Positions 42,792-51,981 of a DNA stretch of 64,000 bases are shown one piece after another. The position numbers and the translations under genes are program-made. The DNA is taken from contig NZ_CALDPF010000047.1 of NCBI RefSeq assembly GCF_937912035.1, forward strand, positions 1 to 64,000. Reading direction: 5' to 3'. Every line of letters starts with the position of its first letter. The stretch's first letter is position 1. The notes below the pieces were generated by a model that saw only the letters and a program-made list of their open reading frames with translations, was not told where the DNA came from and searched no databases. Origin of the DNA: an uncultured Bacteroides sp. Lineage in GTDB: Bacteria; Bacteroidota; Bacteroidia; Bacteroidales; Bacteroidaceae.

Positions 42792-43147
42792 TAATAATCC
42801 TCCTTTATCAAATATGGTGGTTTGGCAGAAGTCTCCAGTGGAGTCCCTTTTTCTGAAATATATGTTTCTATTCTTGACTGTCTGCTTTTTTCTGTCAGTT
42901 CAGACGAAATAGTCAGGGCATCGTATTTTATGTCTGTCAGTTCTTTTTTCAATTTATCTATCTCAATCATTTCTCTTTGACTTGAATATCTGTTGTCTAT
43001 GTAAACAATGGTGAGTACTACAATCAGGCATAACAGATTTATCTGTCTTTTAAAGAATTCATGGGCCAGAATGTCACCTCCAAGAATATTCCTCCATGTA
43101 ATGCTGGAATTCTTTTGTCCGTTGTTTGAATAATCTTTGTTACCCAT
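42791..43147 (-). CDS. ftsL: FtsL-like cell division protein
   Basis: 118 aa, bitopic: a cytoplasmic N-terminus of about 34 residues, one transmembrane helix (35-50, INLLCLIVVLTIVYID), and a periplasmic coiled coil (about 55-95, IEIDKLKKELTDIKYDAL). The size, topology and slot between rsmH and ftsI are those of FtsL, which joins FtsQ and FtsB in activating FtsWI. Sequence similarity alone would be weak; the assignment rests on context and topology. Confidence 0.85.
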   Translation of the reverse strand: MGNKDYSNNGQKNSSITWRNILGGDILAHEFFKRQINLLCLIVVLTIVYIDNRYSSQREMIEIDKLKKELTDIKYDALTISSELTEKSRQSRIETYISEKGTPLETSAKPPYLIKEDY

Positions 43148-43162
43148 ATCTTTATAATTTAT

Positions 43163-44077
43163 TTATTTTTTCTCTGCAATCCTCAGTTTTGCGCTTCTAG
43201 ACCTTGGATTGGTTTCTATTTCAACGTCAGTTGGAACAATTACTTTATTATTGATAATTCTGAATGGCGTTTTAATATTTCCAAAGAAATCCTGCTCAGC
43301 TTTACCTTCGATATTTCCTGTTTTCATAATGTTTTTAACCATTCTGTCTTCCAGTGAATGATACGTAATAACAGAAAGTCTTCCTCCAGGTTTTAGAACT
43401 TCCGAAGCTGCCATTAACATTTCTTTTAAAGCTTCCATTTCCTGATTAACTTCTATCCGTAAAGCTTGAAAAACTTTTGCTAATTCTTTTTTTTCTCTTT
43501 CTCTTCCATAAAGAGGCTTTATAACATCCAGAAAATCTCCAATTGTGTCGAATTGTTTTACTGCTCTTCTTTTGACCAGAGTAGAGGCTAATTTTCTGCT
43601 GTTTTTTAACTCTCCGTATAAATAAAAAATATCTGCCAACTTTTCTTCGTCGTAATTATTAACTATGTCGGCAGCAGTCATACCAGCCCTTTTATTCATT
43701 CTCATATCCAGCTTTCCTTCGAAACGGAATGAAAATCCTCGTTCAGAGTCATCAAAATGATGTGAAGATACTCCTAAATCAGCCAAAATACCATCTACTT
43801 CAGTAACTCCGTAATATCTCAAAAAGTTCTTCAGATACCTGAAGTTACTTCTTACAAATGTAAATCTGCTGTCATTGACGATGTTTCTTTCGGCATCCTC
43901 ATCCTGGTCGAAGCTATATAGCTTACAGGTCTTGTCCATTCGTCTTAGAATTTCTTTTGAATGTCCACCACCGCCAAAGGTGACATCAACATAAATACCT
44001 TCTTTTTTTAGGTTTAGTCCGTTTATGCTTTCGTCAAGTAATACCGGTATGTGGTAAGTATGTTTTGCATCGTCCAT
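43163..44077 (-). CDS. rsmH: 16S rRNA (cytosine-1402 N4)-methyltransferase
   Basis: SAM-dependent enzyme that makes N4-methyl-C1402 in 16S rRNA. Start MDDAKHTYHIPVLLDESI at 44077 gives 304 aa, the family size; the frame extends 68 codons upstream through AT-rich sequence that overlaps the promoter. YVDVTFGGGGHSKEIL is the SAM-binding motif; GILADLGVSSHHFD and RLSVITYHSLEDR are diagnostic. It is the first gene of the dcw cluster; mraZ, which normally precedes it, is missing. Confidence 0.96.
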   Translation of the reverse strand: MDDAKHTYHIPVLLDESINGLNLKKEGIYVDVTFGGGGHSKEILRRMDKTCKLYSFDQDEDAERNIVNDSRFTFVRSNFRYLKNFLRYYGVTEVDGILADLGVSSHHFDDSERGFSFRFEGKLDMRMNKRAGMTAADIVNNYDEEKLADIFYLYGELKNSRKLASTLVKRRAVKQFDTIGDFLDVIKPLYGREREKKELAKVFQALRIEVNQEMEALKEMLMAASEVLKPGGRLSVITYHSLEDRMVKNIMKTGNIEGKAEQDFFGNIKTPFRIINNKVIVPTDVEIETNPRSRSAKLRIAEKK

Positions 44078-44370
44078 ATATATTGTTTTTTTATCTTTAT
44101 ACCTTATTATCCAAATTAGCCGTAAAATTATAAATTTCCTTACAAAACTAATGTATGAAAGAGTGAAAATCTTTCCAAAAGTTATCAACAGGTATACGCC
44201 CTCGTATTGATAAGTGTTTATAGTGTAAAACAAATGCAAAAAAGCTGTCCTTAAATGCTTTGTTATATATTTTTTTTGCATGCTATTGTGTAATTTTTGC
44301 CCTAAAATGTAACTTTTTGCAAAAGATACACTATTTTTGCGCTGAATAACCCGAAAAAATAAGAAGACTT
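44078..44370. promoter_or_regulatory. Divergent control region between the dcw cluster and glsA
   Basis: Minus strand TAGTTTTG (44143-44150) fits a -7 box for rsmH; plus strand TATTTTTG (44332-44339) fits one for glsA, 31 bp before its ATG. Between them are TTATCAA/TTGATAA (44182-44188 with 44207-44213) and TGCAAAAAA/TTTTTTGCA (44235-44243 with 44272-44280), possible operator or hairpin sites. There is no room for, and no trace of, mraZ. Confidence 0.55.
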
Positions 44371-45189
44371 ATGTCAGACAATTCTGTATTTCTGATTGAT
44401 ATTGATAAAATACTGAAGGAAAAGGCAGGTAAAAAAGCTCGCCGTATCCCCCGTTTTGTAGTATCATATTTAAAACGTATAGTTCATCAGGAAGAGATAA
44501 ATAGTTTTTTATCAAGTGTTTCCGATAAAACAGGCGTTGATTTTCTGGAGGCTTGTATGAAATATCTTGATATAAAATTAGAAGTAGAAGGGCTTGAAAA
44601 TCTACCCGAAACAGGATTGTTTACATTCGTTTCAAATCATCCCTTAGGAGGTCAGGACGGAATCGCATTAGGATATGTGTTGGGGAAACATTATAATGGG
44701 AGAATCAAATATCTTGTAAACGATTTGCTGATGAATCTTCATGGTTTGGCGCCTTTATGTATACCGATTAATAAAACAGGCTCTCAGTCGAGAGACTTTC
44801 CGCGTATGGTTGAGGCGGGTTTTCGTTCTAACGAACATATTATAATGTTTCCGGCGGGTTTGTGTTCTAGAAGAAATAAAGGTGTTATTAAGGACCTTGA
44901 ATGGAAAAAAACTTTCATATCTAAGAGTATTGAGTCTCAGCGTGACGTTGTTCCTATTCATTTTGAAGGACGTAATTCTGATTTCTTTTATAATTTGGCA
45001 AACTTGTGTAAATTCTTAGGGATAAAGTTTAATATAGCCATGCTTTATTTGGCTGATGAAATGTATAAGAACAGGCATAAAACATTCAAAATAACAATAG
45101 GAAAGCCAATACCATGGCAGACTTTTGATAAAACGCGTTCGCATACAGAATGGGCAGAATATGTTCGCGATTTGATATATAAATTATAG
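44371..45189 (+). CDS. glsA: Glycine-lipid O-acyltransferase (PlsC-type)
   Basis: 272 aa. A PlsC/LPLAT acyltransferase domain spans about 70-230: the HX4D-type motif appears as NHPLGGQD (90-97), and FPAGLCSRR is the glycerophosphate-loop counterpart. By homology and gene pairing with the N-acyltransferase it should add the second, ester-linked fatty acid to N-acyl-glycine (OlsA-like step), as described for the glsB-glsA pair of Bacteroides thetaiotaomicron. A generic lysophospholipid acyltransferase is the alternative. Confidence 0.8.
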   Translation: MSDNSVFLIDIDKILKEKAGKKARRIPRFVVSYLKRIVHQEEINSFLSSVSDKTGVDFLEACMKYLDIKLEVEGLENLPETGLFTFVSNHPLGGQDGIALGYVLGKHYNGRIKYLVNDLLMNLHGLAPLCIPINKTGSQSRDFPRMVEAGFRSNEHIIMFPAGLCSRRNKGVIKDLEWKKTFISKSIESQRDVVPIHFEGRNSDFFYNLANLCKFLGIKFNIAMLYLADEMYKNRHKTFKITIGKPIPWQTFDKTRSHTEWAEYVRDLIYKL

Positions 45190-45224
45190 CATTGCAGAGA
45201 AAACAACAAGAATATAGAGGATAT

Positions 45225-46202
45225 ATGGAAGATATTATTACACCGATTGATAAAGAAATATTAAAATCGGAATTAACAGAAGAAAAACGATTAAGATTTA
45301 CAAATAAGAGTAACAATGAGATATATATTGTTACTTGGAAAGATTCTCCTAATGTATTAAGGGAAATTGGCCGTTTGCGTGAAATTGCCTTCCGTGAGGC
45401 TGGTGGAGGTACAGGTAAATCTCTTGATCTTGATGAATATGATTTAATGGAAAATCCATATAAGCAGCTTGTGGTATGGAATCCTGATGCAGAAGAAATA
45501 CTTGGAGGCTACCGTTATTTGTTTGGTGACGAAGTTGAATTTGACAAACATGGTAAACCTGTATTGGCTACTGCTCATATGTTTAATTTCTCCGAGAAAT
45601 TTTTGAAGGAGTATTTGCCGTATACCGTTGAACTTGGACGTTCTTTCGTTACTTTGGAATATCAGTCAAGTCGTGCAGGATCTAAAGGGCTTTTTGCTTT
45701 AGACAATCTTTGGGATGGTCTTGGAGCTCTTACCGTCATTAATCCTAAAATGAAATATTATTTCGGTAAAATGACAATGTATCCTAGTTATAACCGTTAC
45801 GGACGCGATATGATTCTTTATTTTCTTAATAAGCACTTCAGTGATCCTGATGCTTTGATTACACCAGTACAGCCTCTTGAAATTGAAACAGACGTAAAAC
45901 AACTTGAGAGCCTTTTCTGTTGTGATACTTTCAAAGAAGATTATAAGATTTTAAATACTGAAGTTCGTAAATTAGGATATAACATACCTCCTTTAGTTAA
46001 TGCATATATGAGTCTTTCTCCAACAATGCGTATGTTCGGTACTGCCATCAACTATGGCTTTGGTGATGTTGAAGAAACAGGCATACTTATAGCAGTGGAT
46101 GAAATCTTGGAGGAAAAACGTGTACGTCATATAGAATCATATATTAAGGAGCACCCGGAAGCTTTAAATATAACCTCAGGCGCAAATTTGGTGGTCAGTT
46201 AA
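45225..46202 (+). CDS. glsB: Glycine-lipid N-acyltransferase (OlsB-like GNAT)
   Basis: 325 aa from ATG 45225; an upstream TTG at 45192 is less likely. A GNAT-fold acyltransferase of the OlsB/PlsB-related type, with REIAFREAGGGTGKSLDLDEYD and VELGRSFVTLEYQ as conserved blocks. Predicted to transfer a 3-hydroxy fatty acyl group from acyl-ACP to glycine, the first step of glycine-lipid (and serine-containing flavolipin) synthesis. The glsA stop is 35 bp before it. Confidence 0.82.
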   Translation: MEDIITPIDKEILKSELTEEKRLRFTNKSNNEIYIVTWKDSPNVLREIGRLREIAFREAGGGTGKSLDLDEYDLMENPYKQLVVWNPDAEEILGGYRYLFGDEVEFDKHGKPVLATAHMFNFSEKFLKEYLPYTVELGRSFVTLEYQSSRAGSKGLFALDNLWDGLGALTVINPKMKYYFGKMTMYPSYNRYGRDMILYFLNKHFSDPDALITPVQPLEIETDVKQLESLFCCDTFKEDYKILNTEVRKLGYNIPPLVNAYMSLSPTMRMFGTAINYGFGDVEETGILIAVDEILEEKRVRHIESYIKEHPEALNITSGANLVVS

Positions 46203-46206
46203 AATC

Positions 46207-47538
46207 ATGAATTGGCAACAACTAATTTCAAATAAAAGATTTGGTCTTGAACATCTTCATACACTTGGGAAAGATGATAGAACGGAATTTCAACGTGATT
46301 ACGATCGCCTGATATTTTCGGCTCCTTTTCGACGTCTTCAGAATAAAACTCAGGTGTTCCCTTTGCCTGGGAGCATCTTTGTTCATAATCGTCTTACACA
46401 CAGTTTGGAGGTATCGTGTGTAGGACGCTCTTTAGGAAATGAGGTCTCGCAAAAACTTATTAAGAAGCACCCGGAACTGACTGATACTCATGTCTGCGAG
46501 ATTGGGTCTATCGTGTCTGCTGCATGTCTGGCCCACGATTTGGGAAATCCACCTTTTGGACATTCTGGTGAGAAAGCTATAGGTACATATTTCTCAGAGG
46601 GGAAGGGCCAAATTCTTAAGGATATGCTATCCTCTGAAGAATGGAATGATATTATTCATTTTGAGGGAAATGCCAATGCCTTCCGCTTGCTTACTCATCA
46701 GTTCAAAGGACGTCGTCAGGGAGGTTTTGTTATGACATATTCCACTTTGGCTTCAATTGTTAAATATCCATATTCTTCTATACTGGCTGGAAACAAGCAA
46801 AAGTTTGGTTTTTTTATAACAGAAGTGGAGTCTTTCAGAAAAATTGCAGATGAACTTGGTATTATAAGATTAAGTAATGAAGGAGAACCTGTCAGGTATG
46901 CCCGCTATCCATTGGTTTATCTTGTTGAAGCTGCTGACGATATATGCTATCAAATGATGGACATAGAAGATGCTCACAAACTTAAAATATTATCTACCGA
47001 AGAGACAAAACAGTTGTATAGGGGATTCCTTTCCCCGGAAAGATTACAACGTACCGATATGATATGTTCTATGGTTACTGATACTAATGAACAGATAGCC
47101 TACCTTCGGAGCACTGCTATTGGTATCCTTATAAAAGAATGCACACGTGTCTTTATTGAGAACGAGGAAAGTATACTTGCCGGTACGTTTTCAGGGCCAC
47201 TTATTAATCACCTTGATGAACATGTCAGGAAAGCTTACGAGACATGCTCGCAAACGGCATTTAATCGTATATATTGCTCTAAGGATGTTGTTGATATAGA
47301 ATTGGCAGGTTATCAGGTTATATCTACCCTTACTGATTTAATGATAGAAGCAGTGTGTTATCCGGACAAAGCATATTCCAAACTGTTGATCAATAGAGTT
47401 TCTACCCAATATGATATATCTGCTCCAACACTTTATGGAAGGATTATTGCTGTTCTTGATTATATATCCGGTATGACAGATGTCTATGCGCTTGATTTGT
47501 ATAGAAAAATTAATGGTAATAGCCTACCGGCTGTTTGA
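46207..47538 (+). CDS. dgt: Deoxyguanosinetriphosphate triphosphohydrolase-like protein
   Basis: HD-domain enzyme that hydrolyses dGTP (or dNTPs) to deoxynucleoside and triphosphate. 443 aa. FRRLQNKTQVFPLP and RLTHSLEVS (H65), AHDLGNPPFGHSGE (H110, D111) and the further metal ligand in YLVEAADDICYQMMD are typical. It starts 4 bp after glsB, and precedes dut, so two nucleotide-pool enzymes are adjacent. Confidence 0.93.
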   Translation: MNWQQLISNKRFGLEHLHTLGKDDRTEFQRDYDRLIFSAPFRRLQNKTQVFPLPGSIFVHNRLTHSLEVSCVGRSLGNEVSQKLIKKHPELTDTHVCEIGSIVSAACLAHDLGNPPFGHSGEKAIGTYFSEGKGQILKDMLSSEEWNDIIHFEGNANAFRLLTHQFKGRRQGGFVMTYSTLASIVKYPYSSILAGNKQKFGFFITEVESFRKIADELGIIRLSNEGEPVRYARYPLVYLVEAADDICYQMMDIEDAHKLKILSTEETKQLYRGFLSPERLQRTDMICSMVTDTNEQIAYLRSTAIGILIKECTRVFIENEESILAGTFSGPLINHLDEHVRKAYETCSQTAFNRIYCSKDVVDIELAGYQVISTLTDLMIEAVCYPDKAYSKLLINRVSTQYDISAPTLYGRIIAVLDYISGMTDVYALDLYRKINGNSLPAV

Positions 47539-47594
47539 TTTTGATAAATAAAATATTTCTATTTACTTTGTGTCCGTAAAAATATTATATCTAT

Positions 47595-48029
47595 ATGAAG
47601 ATTAGAATCATCAATAAATCAAAACATCCGTTGCCACAGTATGCAACTCCTCTTTCGGCTGGTCTTGACCTTCGTGCCAATATCGATTCTTCTATCACTC
47701 TTCTGCCGCTTCAGCGTTGTCTGGTTCCTACAGGCCTATTTATGGCTTTGCCTGCCGGATATGAAGCACAAGTACGTCCGCGTAGTGGTCTTGCTATAAA
47801 GAAAGGAATAACAGTATTGAACAGTCCTGGTACTATAGATGCAGATTATAGAGGGGAGATATGTGTTATTATGGTTAATCTGTCGCAGGAACCTTTCATT
47901 ATAGAGGATGGAGAACGTATTGCCCAAATGGTGATTGCGCGTCACGAACAAGCTGAATGGGAAGAGACTTTGGTTCTGGATGATACTGAACGTGGTGAAG
48001 GCGGTTTTGGGCATAGTGGAAGGAAGTGA
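47595..48029 (+). CDS. dut: dUTP diphosphatase
   Basis: Trimeric dUTPase that hydrolyses dUTP to dUMP, keeping uracil out of DNA and supplying thymidylate synthesis. 144 aa with all five motifs, including AGLDLRA (22-28), RPRSGLA (61-67), GTIDADYRGE (79-88) and the C-terminal RGEGGFGHSGRK. Confidence 0.97.
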   Translation: MKIRIINKSKHPLPQYATPLSAGLDLRANIDSSITLLPLQRCLVPTGLFMALPAGYEAQVRPRSGLAIKKGITVLNSPGTIDADYRGEICVIMVNLSQEPFIIEDGERIAQMVIARHEQAEWEETLVLDDTERGEGGFGHSGRK

Positions 48030-48072
48030 CTTCCGGTTATTAATTGTTTGTTCTTAATTATAAATTCAAAAA

Positions 48073-49851
48073 ATGCCATATTTACTCTTAATAATTGTCT
48101 TGTTGTTTTCTTCGTGTGGAACATTAAAAAATAAGTTGTCAGTAAAGGAAAAAGATTCGATTGAACTTAAGGATCCATTGACATACGAACAGCGCCGCAA
48201 GTTTGATTACTATTTTCTAGAAGCAGTGCGTATGAAGCAGAAGGGTGAGTATGATGCAGCCTTTCAGCTATACAGTCATTGTCTGGATATCTATCCAGGT
48301 GCTGCCGCTGTTCTGTATGAGATATCACAATTCTATATGTTCCTTGGTCAGGAATCAAAAGGAGAAGAAGCCCTGAAACAGGCTGTACGCTCGGACGACA
48401 GTAATTTCTGGTATAAACAGACGCTTGCATCTTATTATCAATCCAAGCAGAATTGGATAAAGGCTATTTCCGTTTACGAAGACATGGCTCAGATATTTCC
48501 TGCACGTTTAGAACCGTTGCTTTCACTTGCCGATCTTTATAATCGGACGAAAAGTTATGACAGTCTGGTAGCGACTCTCAATCGTATAGAAGAACTAGAT
48601 GGTAAATCTGAACAAATAAGTATGGAGAAGTTCCGTGCCTATTTGCAGCTTGACGATATGAATAAGGCTTTCAGTGAGATTCAGTCGCTTGTAGATGAAT
48701 ATCCGTATGACATGCGTTACAAAACTGTTCTTGGCGATGTATATCTTAGCAATGGCCGTAATGATGAAGCTTTGAAAGTATATAGAGATATTTTGAATGA
48801 AGAACCTGACTATGCTCCTGCAATGGTTTCACTGGCTTCTTATTATCAGAAAACCGGTCAGGATAGCTTGTACGCTGTGCAACTCGATTCAATACTTGTT
48901 AATGATAATGTGGATACTAAATTGAAACTGGAATTCATGCGCCAGTTGATAATGAAATCGGAACAGACGGACAGAGACAGTACGAAAATTATTCGTTTGT
49001 TTGAAACTATTATGACCAAGAAACAGCCTAATGCTGATATTCCGATGCTTTATGCCCAGTATCTTATAACTAAGAAAATGGAAAAGGAGTCTGTTCCTGT
49101 ACTTAACAAAGTGTTGAGTCTGGATCCTGAGAACAAGCCTGCCAGACTTCAGCTTTTGAGTTATGCTATAAGTGACAACAATCTGGACGAGGTTATACGT
49201 GTGGCGACTCCCGCTATGGTATATAATCCTGAAGCTATGGAGTTTTATTATTATCTTGGTTTGGCACACTATCAGAAGGAAGAAACAGACAAAGCTCTTG
49301 AAGTATTCAATAAAGGAGTACAGCAGATAAACGAGAAGAGTGATAAGAATATTGCTTCTGATTTTTATTCTATTCTTGGAGATTTATACCATTCGCGTGA
49401 TATGAAAGCCGAGGCGTATGCGGCATACGATTCGTCGTTGGTCTACAATCCTAAAAATATTAATACGCTTAATAATTATGCTTATTATCTGTCTGTGGAA
49501 CGTGTAAATCTTGACAAGGCCGAGGAGATGAGCTTTATCACCGTGAAGGCGGAACCGGAAAATTCTACTTATCTTGACACGTATGCATGGATTCTGTTTG
49601 AGAAGGGAAGATATACGGAGGCGCGTATATACATTGAGCAGGCAATGAAGAACGGTGGTGAGAGCAGTCAGGTTATAGTAGAACATTGTGGTGATATTTA
49701 TTTTAAGTTAGGAGAGAAGGAGAAGGCTGTTGAATACTGGAAGAAAGCAATCAAAATAGACGATTCGCAGGAAGAGGGTGTAACTCCACGTCCGGAAAAA
49801 GAGATAAAACGACTTAAACAGAAAATAGCTTTACGTAAATATATTGAATAA
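48073..49851 (+). CDS. Tetratricopeptide-repeat lipoprotein
   Basis: 592 aa. The N-terminus MPYLLLIIVLLFSSCGTLKN has a lipobox with Cys15, so it is anchored to the inner or outer membrane from the periplasmic side. The rest is about ten or more TPR units, such as MKQKGEYDAAFQLYSHCLD and EAYAAYDSSLVYNPKNINTL. A scaffold role is likely. It is followed by a DUF4292 lipoprotein (9 bp) and an EnvC-like factor (10 bp), together a probable envelope operon. Confidence 0.87.
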   Translation: MPYLLLIIVLLFSSCGTLKNKLSVKEKDSIELKDPLTYEQRRKFDYYFLEAVRMKQKGEYDAAFQLYSHCLDIYPGAAAVLYEISQFYMFLGQESKGEEALKQAVRSDDSNFWYKQTLASYYQSKQNWIKAISVYEDMAQIFPARLEPLLSLADLYNRTKSYDSLVATLNRIEELDGKSEQISMEKFRAYLQLDDMNKAFSEIQSLVDEYPYDMRYKTVLGDVYLSNGRNDEALKVYRDILNEEPDYAPAMVSLASYYQKTGQDSLYAVQLDSILVNDNVDTKLKLEFMRQLIMKSEQTDRDSTKIIRLFETIMTKKQPNADIPMLYAQYLITKKMEKESVPVLNKVLSLDPENKPARLQLLSYAISDNNLDEVIRVATPAMVYNPEAMEFYYYLGLAHYQKEETDKALEVFNKGVQQINEKSDKNIASDFYSILGDLYHSRDMKAEAYAAYDSSLVYNPKNINTLNNYAYYLSVERVNLDKAEEMSFITVKAEPENSTYLDTYAWILFEKGRYTEARIYIEQAMKNGGESSQVIVEHCGDIYFKLGEKEKAVEYWKKAIKIDDSQEEGVTPRPEKEIKRLKQKIALRKYIE

Positions 49852-49860
49852 TAGTGTGTT

Positions 49861-50685
49861 ATGAAACAAATCAGCTATATAGTTTTGTTTGTATTTCTTC
49901 TTGCTTCATGCACCGCTTCCAGAAATACGTTGCGTAACACTATGATAGGTGGGCTTTCCGGAACGGAATATATGGAAAAGGTAATAGAGTGGACTCCGTT
50001 GCGAAAGAATCTTACGGCCCGTGCCCGTATAGAGCTTAATACGGGAATTTCTTCATCTATGAGCGTAAATGCCAATATGCGTATACGTCGTGGTGAGATA
50101 GTACGTATCAGTGTGGCTCCTTTTTTGGGTATTGAAGTGGCACGTATTGATATCACTCCTGAAAGAATTTTGGCTATTGATCGTATGAATAAACGTTATG
50201 TTGAGCTTGATTTTGTCGAACTAGGCAATTTGCTTGATACACAGCTTGACTTTAATATTCTTCAGTCTTTGATTTTGAATGAGATATTTATACCCGGAAG
50301 GGATAGATTGTCTGTAGAAGATGCCGGAAAGTTCACACTTACTTCTAGAGGAGGACAGGCAGAACTGCAGGTTAAAGGCAGTAGACAAATAGGCTATAGT
50401 TTTTATACTTCAGCAACTGACGGCCGTTTGGAGGAAACCGTGATTTCTTTGAAGAATCTGCCATTTTCTCTTCATTGTCATTATAACGATTTTACCATGC
50501 TCGGTAATGATGTTTTCCCACAATTGATAGAGATGAGCTCCGTTGGTACTTCGAAGAATTATACATTAGGGATGAGGTTGTCCAGAATAGGAACTGACTC
50601 TGATTGGGATGCAAAGTCTGAAGTGCCGTCTAAATATAAGAGGATATCTGTACAGGAACTGGTTAAGTTAATAATTAAAAATTAA
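49861..50685 (+). CDS. DUF4292 family lipoprotein
   Basis: 274 aa with lipobox LLASC17 (MKQISYIVLFVFLLASCTAS). The body is beta-rich (LTARARIELNTGISSSMSVNANM, GEIVRISVAPFLGIEVARI). It fits DUF4292, which I recall as being grouped with the LolA/LolB fold superfamily; if so, a lipoprotein or lipid carrier role at the outer membrane is conceivable. That is inference from fold and lipid anchor, not from a motif. Operon with the TPR lipoprotein and the EnvC-like protein. Confidence 0.78.
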   Translation: MKQISYIVLFVFLLASCTASRNTLRNTMIGGLSGTEYMEKVIEWTPLRKNLTARARIELNTGISSSMSVNANMRIRRGEIVRISVAPFLGIEVARIDITPERILAIDRMNKRYVELDFVELGNLLDTQLDFNILQSLILNEIFIPGRDRLSVEDAGKFTLTSRGGQAELQVKGSRQIGYSFYTSATDGRLEETVISLKNLPFSLHCHYNDFTMLGNDVFPQLIEMSSVGTSKNYTLGMRLSRIGTDSDWDAKSEVPSKYKRISVQELVKLIIKN

Positions 50686-50694
50686 TAATTTATA

Positions 50695-51981
50695 ATGAAG
50701 AACTTTGTCTGCTTTTCACTTGTTATTCTTCTTTTTTTCCTTCTTTTGCCTGAGATGGCTTTTCCGCAATCAACACCCAAGATTCGCCAGTTGGAGAAAG
50801 AACGTAATGAGCTGCACAGTAGGATAGATGAATCGGAGACACTGCTTCAGTCTACGGGAAAAGATGTTAAAAGTCAGTTGGATAATTTGGCTCTTATAAG
50901 TGGTCAGATTGCAGAAAGACGCCGGTATCTGACTTCTATTCAGAGAGATTTGAATAGTATTCAGCAGGAAATAAATCGTTTGGAAAGTGAAACGAAAATA
51001 TTGGACGGGGATCTTAGGCTTAAACGTGAACGTTATGAAAAATCACTCCGATATCTTCATCGTAACAGTACAATACAAGAAAAGCTTATGTTTATTTTTT
51101 CGGCTGATAATCTTAGCCAGATGTACAGACGTTTACGTTATGTAAAACAATATGCGGATTTCCAACGGCTTAAAGGGGAAGAAATAAAGACTAAACTGTT
51201 GGAAATAAAAGAACATAAGAAGATTACTGAGGAGACGTATAAAGCAAAGGTCGCATTGCTCGAACATCAGGAATCAGAGAAAAAGAAACTTGAAATTCAG
51301 GAATCGGAAAGGAAAAAAATTCTGGTGTCTATGCAAAAGAAGCAAATTCAGCTTCGTAATGAACTGGAAAAGCAACGTAAGGCAGCAAATAGACTTAATG
51401 CTGAAATAGATCGTCTGATTGCCATAGAAATAGAAGCTGCACGTAAAAGAGAAGAGGAAGAGCGCAGACGTAAGGAATCTCAGGTTAGAAAACAGTCTGA
51501 GAGTAAGAATGTCATTAAGGAAAAGAAACAGATGGACGTCTATAAGGTGGATGATTCAGACCGTAAACTATCCGGAATTTTTGAACGCAACAAAGGTAAT
51601 TTGCCTATTCCTGTTACTGGACCGTACGTAATCGTCGGCCGGTACGGGCAGTATCAGGTAGAGGGTTTAAGGAATGTCCGTTTGGATAATAAGGGGATAG
51701 ACATCAAAGCCAAGTCTGGTGCAATGGCACGTACTATTTTCGACGGTGAGGTTACCGCTGTATTTCAGTATAATGGACTTGCTAATGTGCTTGTGCGTCA
51801 TGGAAGTTATATATCTGTTTATTGTAATCTCGAGTCTGTGATTGTCAAGCAGGGAAGCCAGCTTAAAACACGTGATGTAATCGGTCAGATCAATACTGAT
51901 GCCGATGGCAATACTGTATTGCATTTCCAGTTGCGAAAAGAAAAGGAAAAACTGAATCCGGAATTATGGATTCTTAGGTGA
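50695..51981 (+). CDS. EnvC-like murein hydrolase activator (degenerate M23/LytM domain)
   Basis: 428 aa with a signal peptide (1-24, ending AFPQ), a long coiled coil (about 25-270, RIDESETLLQSTGKDVK...; KKLEIQESERKKILVSMQKK), and a C-terminal LytM domain (about 300-428). The zinc site is incomplete: the first His is replaced by Asn (DNKGIDIKAKSG) and the HxH motif reads VLH (NTVLHFQL). It therefore should activate amidases rather than cut peptidoglycan itself, as EnvC does during cell separation. Its last 8 bp overlap the convergent histidine kinase gene. Confidence 0.9.
   Translation: MKNFVCFSLVILLFFLLLPEMAFPQSTPKIRQLEKERNELHSRIDESETLLQSTGKDVKSQLDNLALISGQIAERRRYLTSIQRDLNSIQQEINRLESETKILDGDLRLKRERYEKSLRYLHRNSTIQEKLMFIFSADNLSQMYRRLRYVKQYADFQRLKGEEIKTKLLEIKEHKKITEETYKAKVALLEHQESEKKKLEIQESERKKILVSMQKKQIQLRNELEKQRKAANRLNAEIDRLIAIEIEAARKREEEERRRKESQVRKQSESKNVIKEKKQMDVYKVDDSDRKLSGIFERNKGNLPIPVTGPYVIVGRYGQYQVEGLRNVRLDNKGIDIKAKSGAMARTIFDGEVTAVFQYNGLANVLVRHGSYISVYCNLESVIVKQGSQLKTRDVIGQINTDADGNTVLHFQLRKEKEKLNPELWILR

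Noticed and set aside
43163..44281. 372-aa version of RsmH
   Set aside because: The extra 68 N-terminal residues are AT-derived, cover the probable promoter, and precede the canonical RsmH start.
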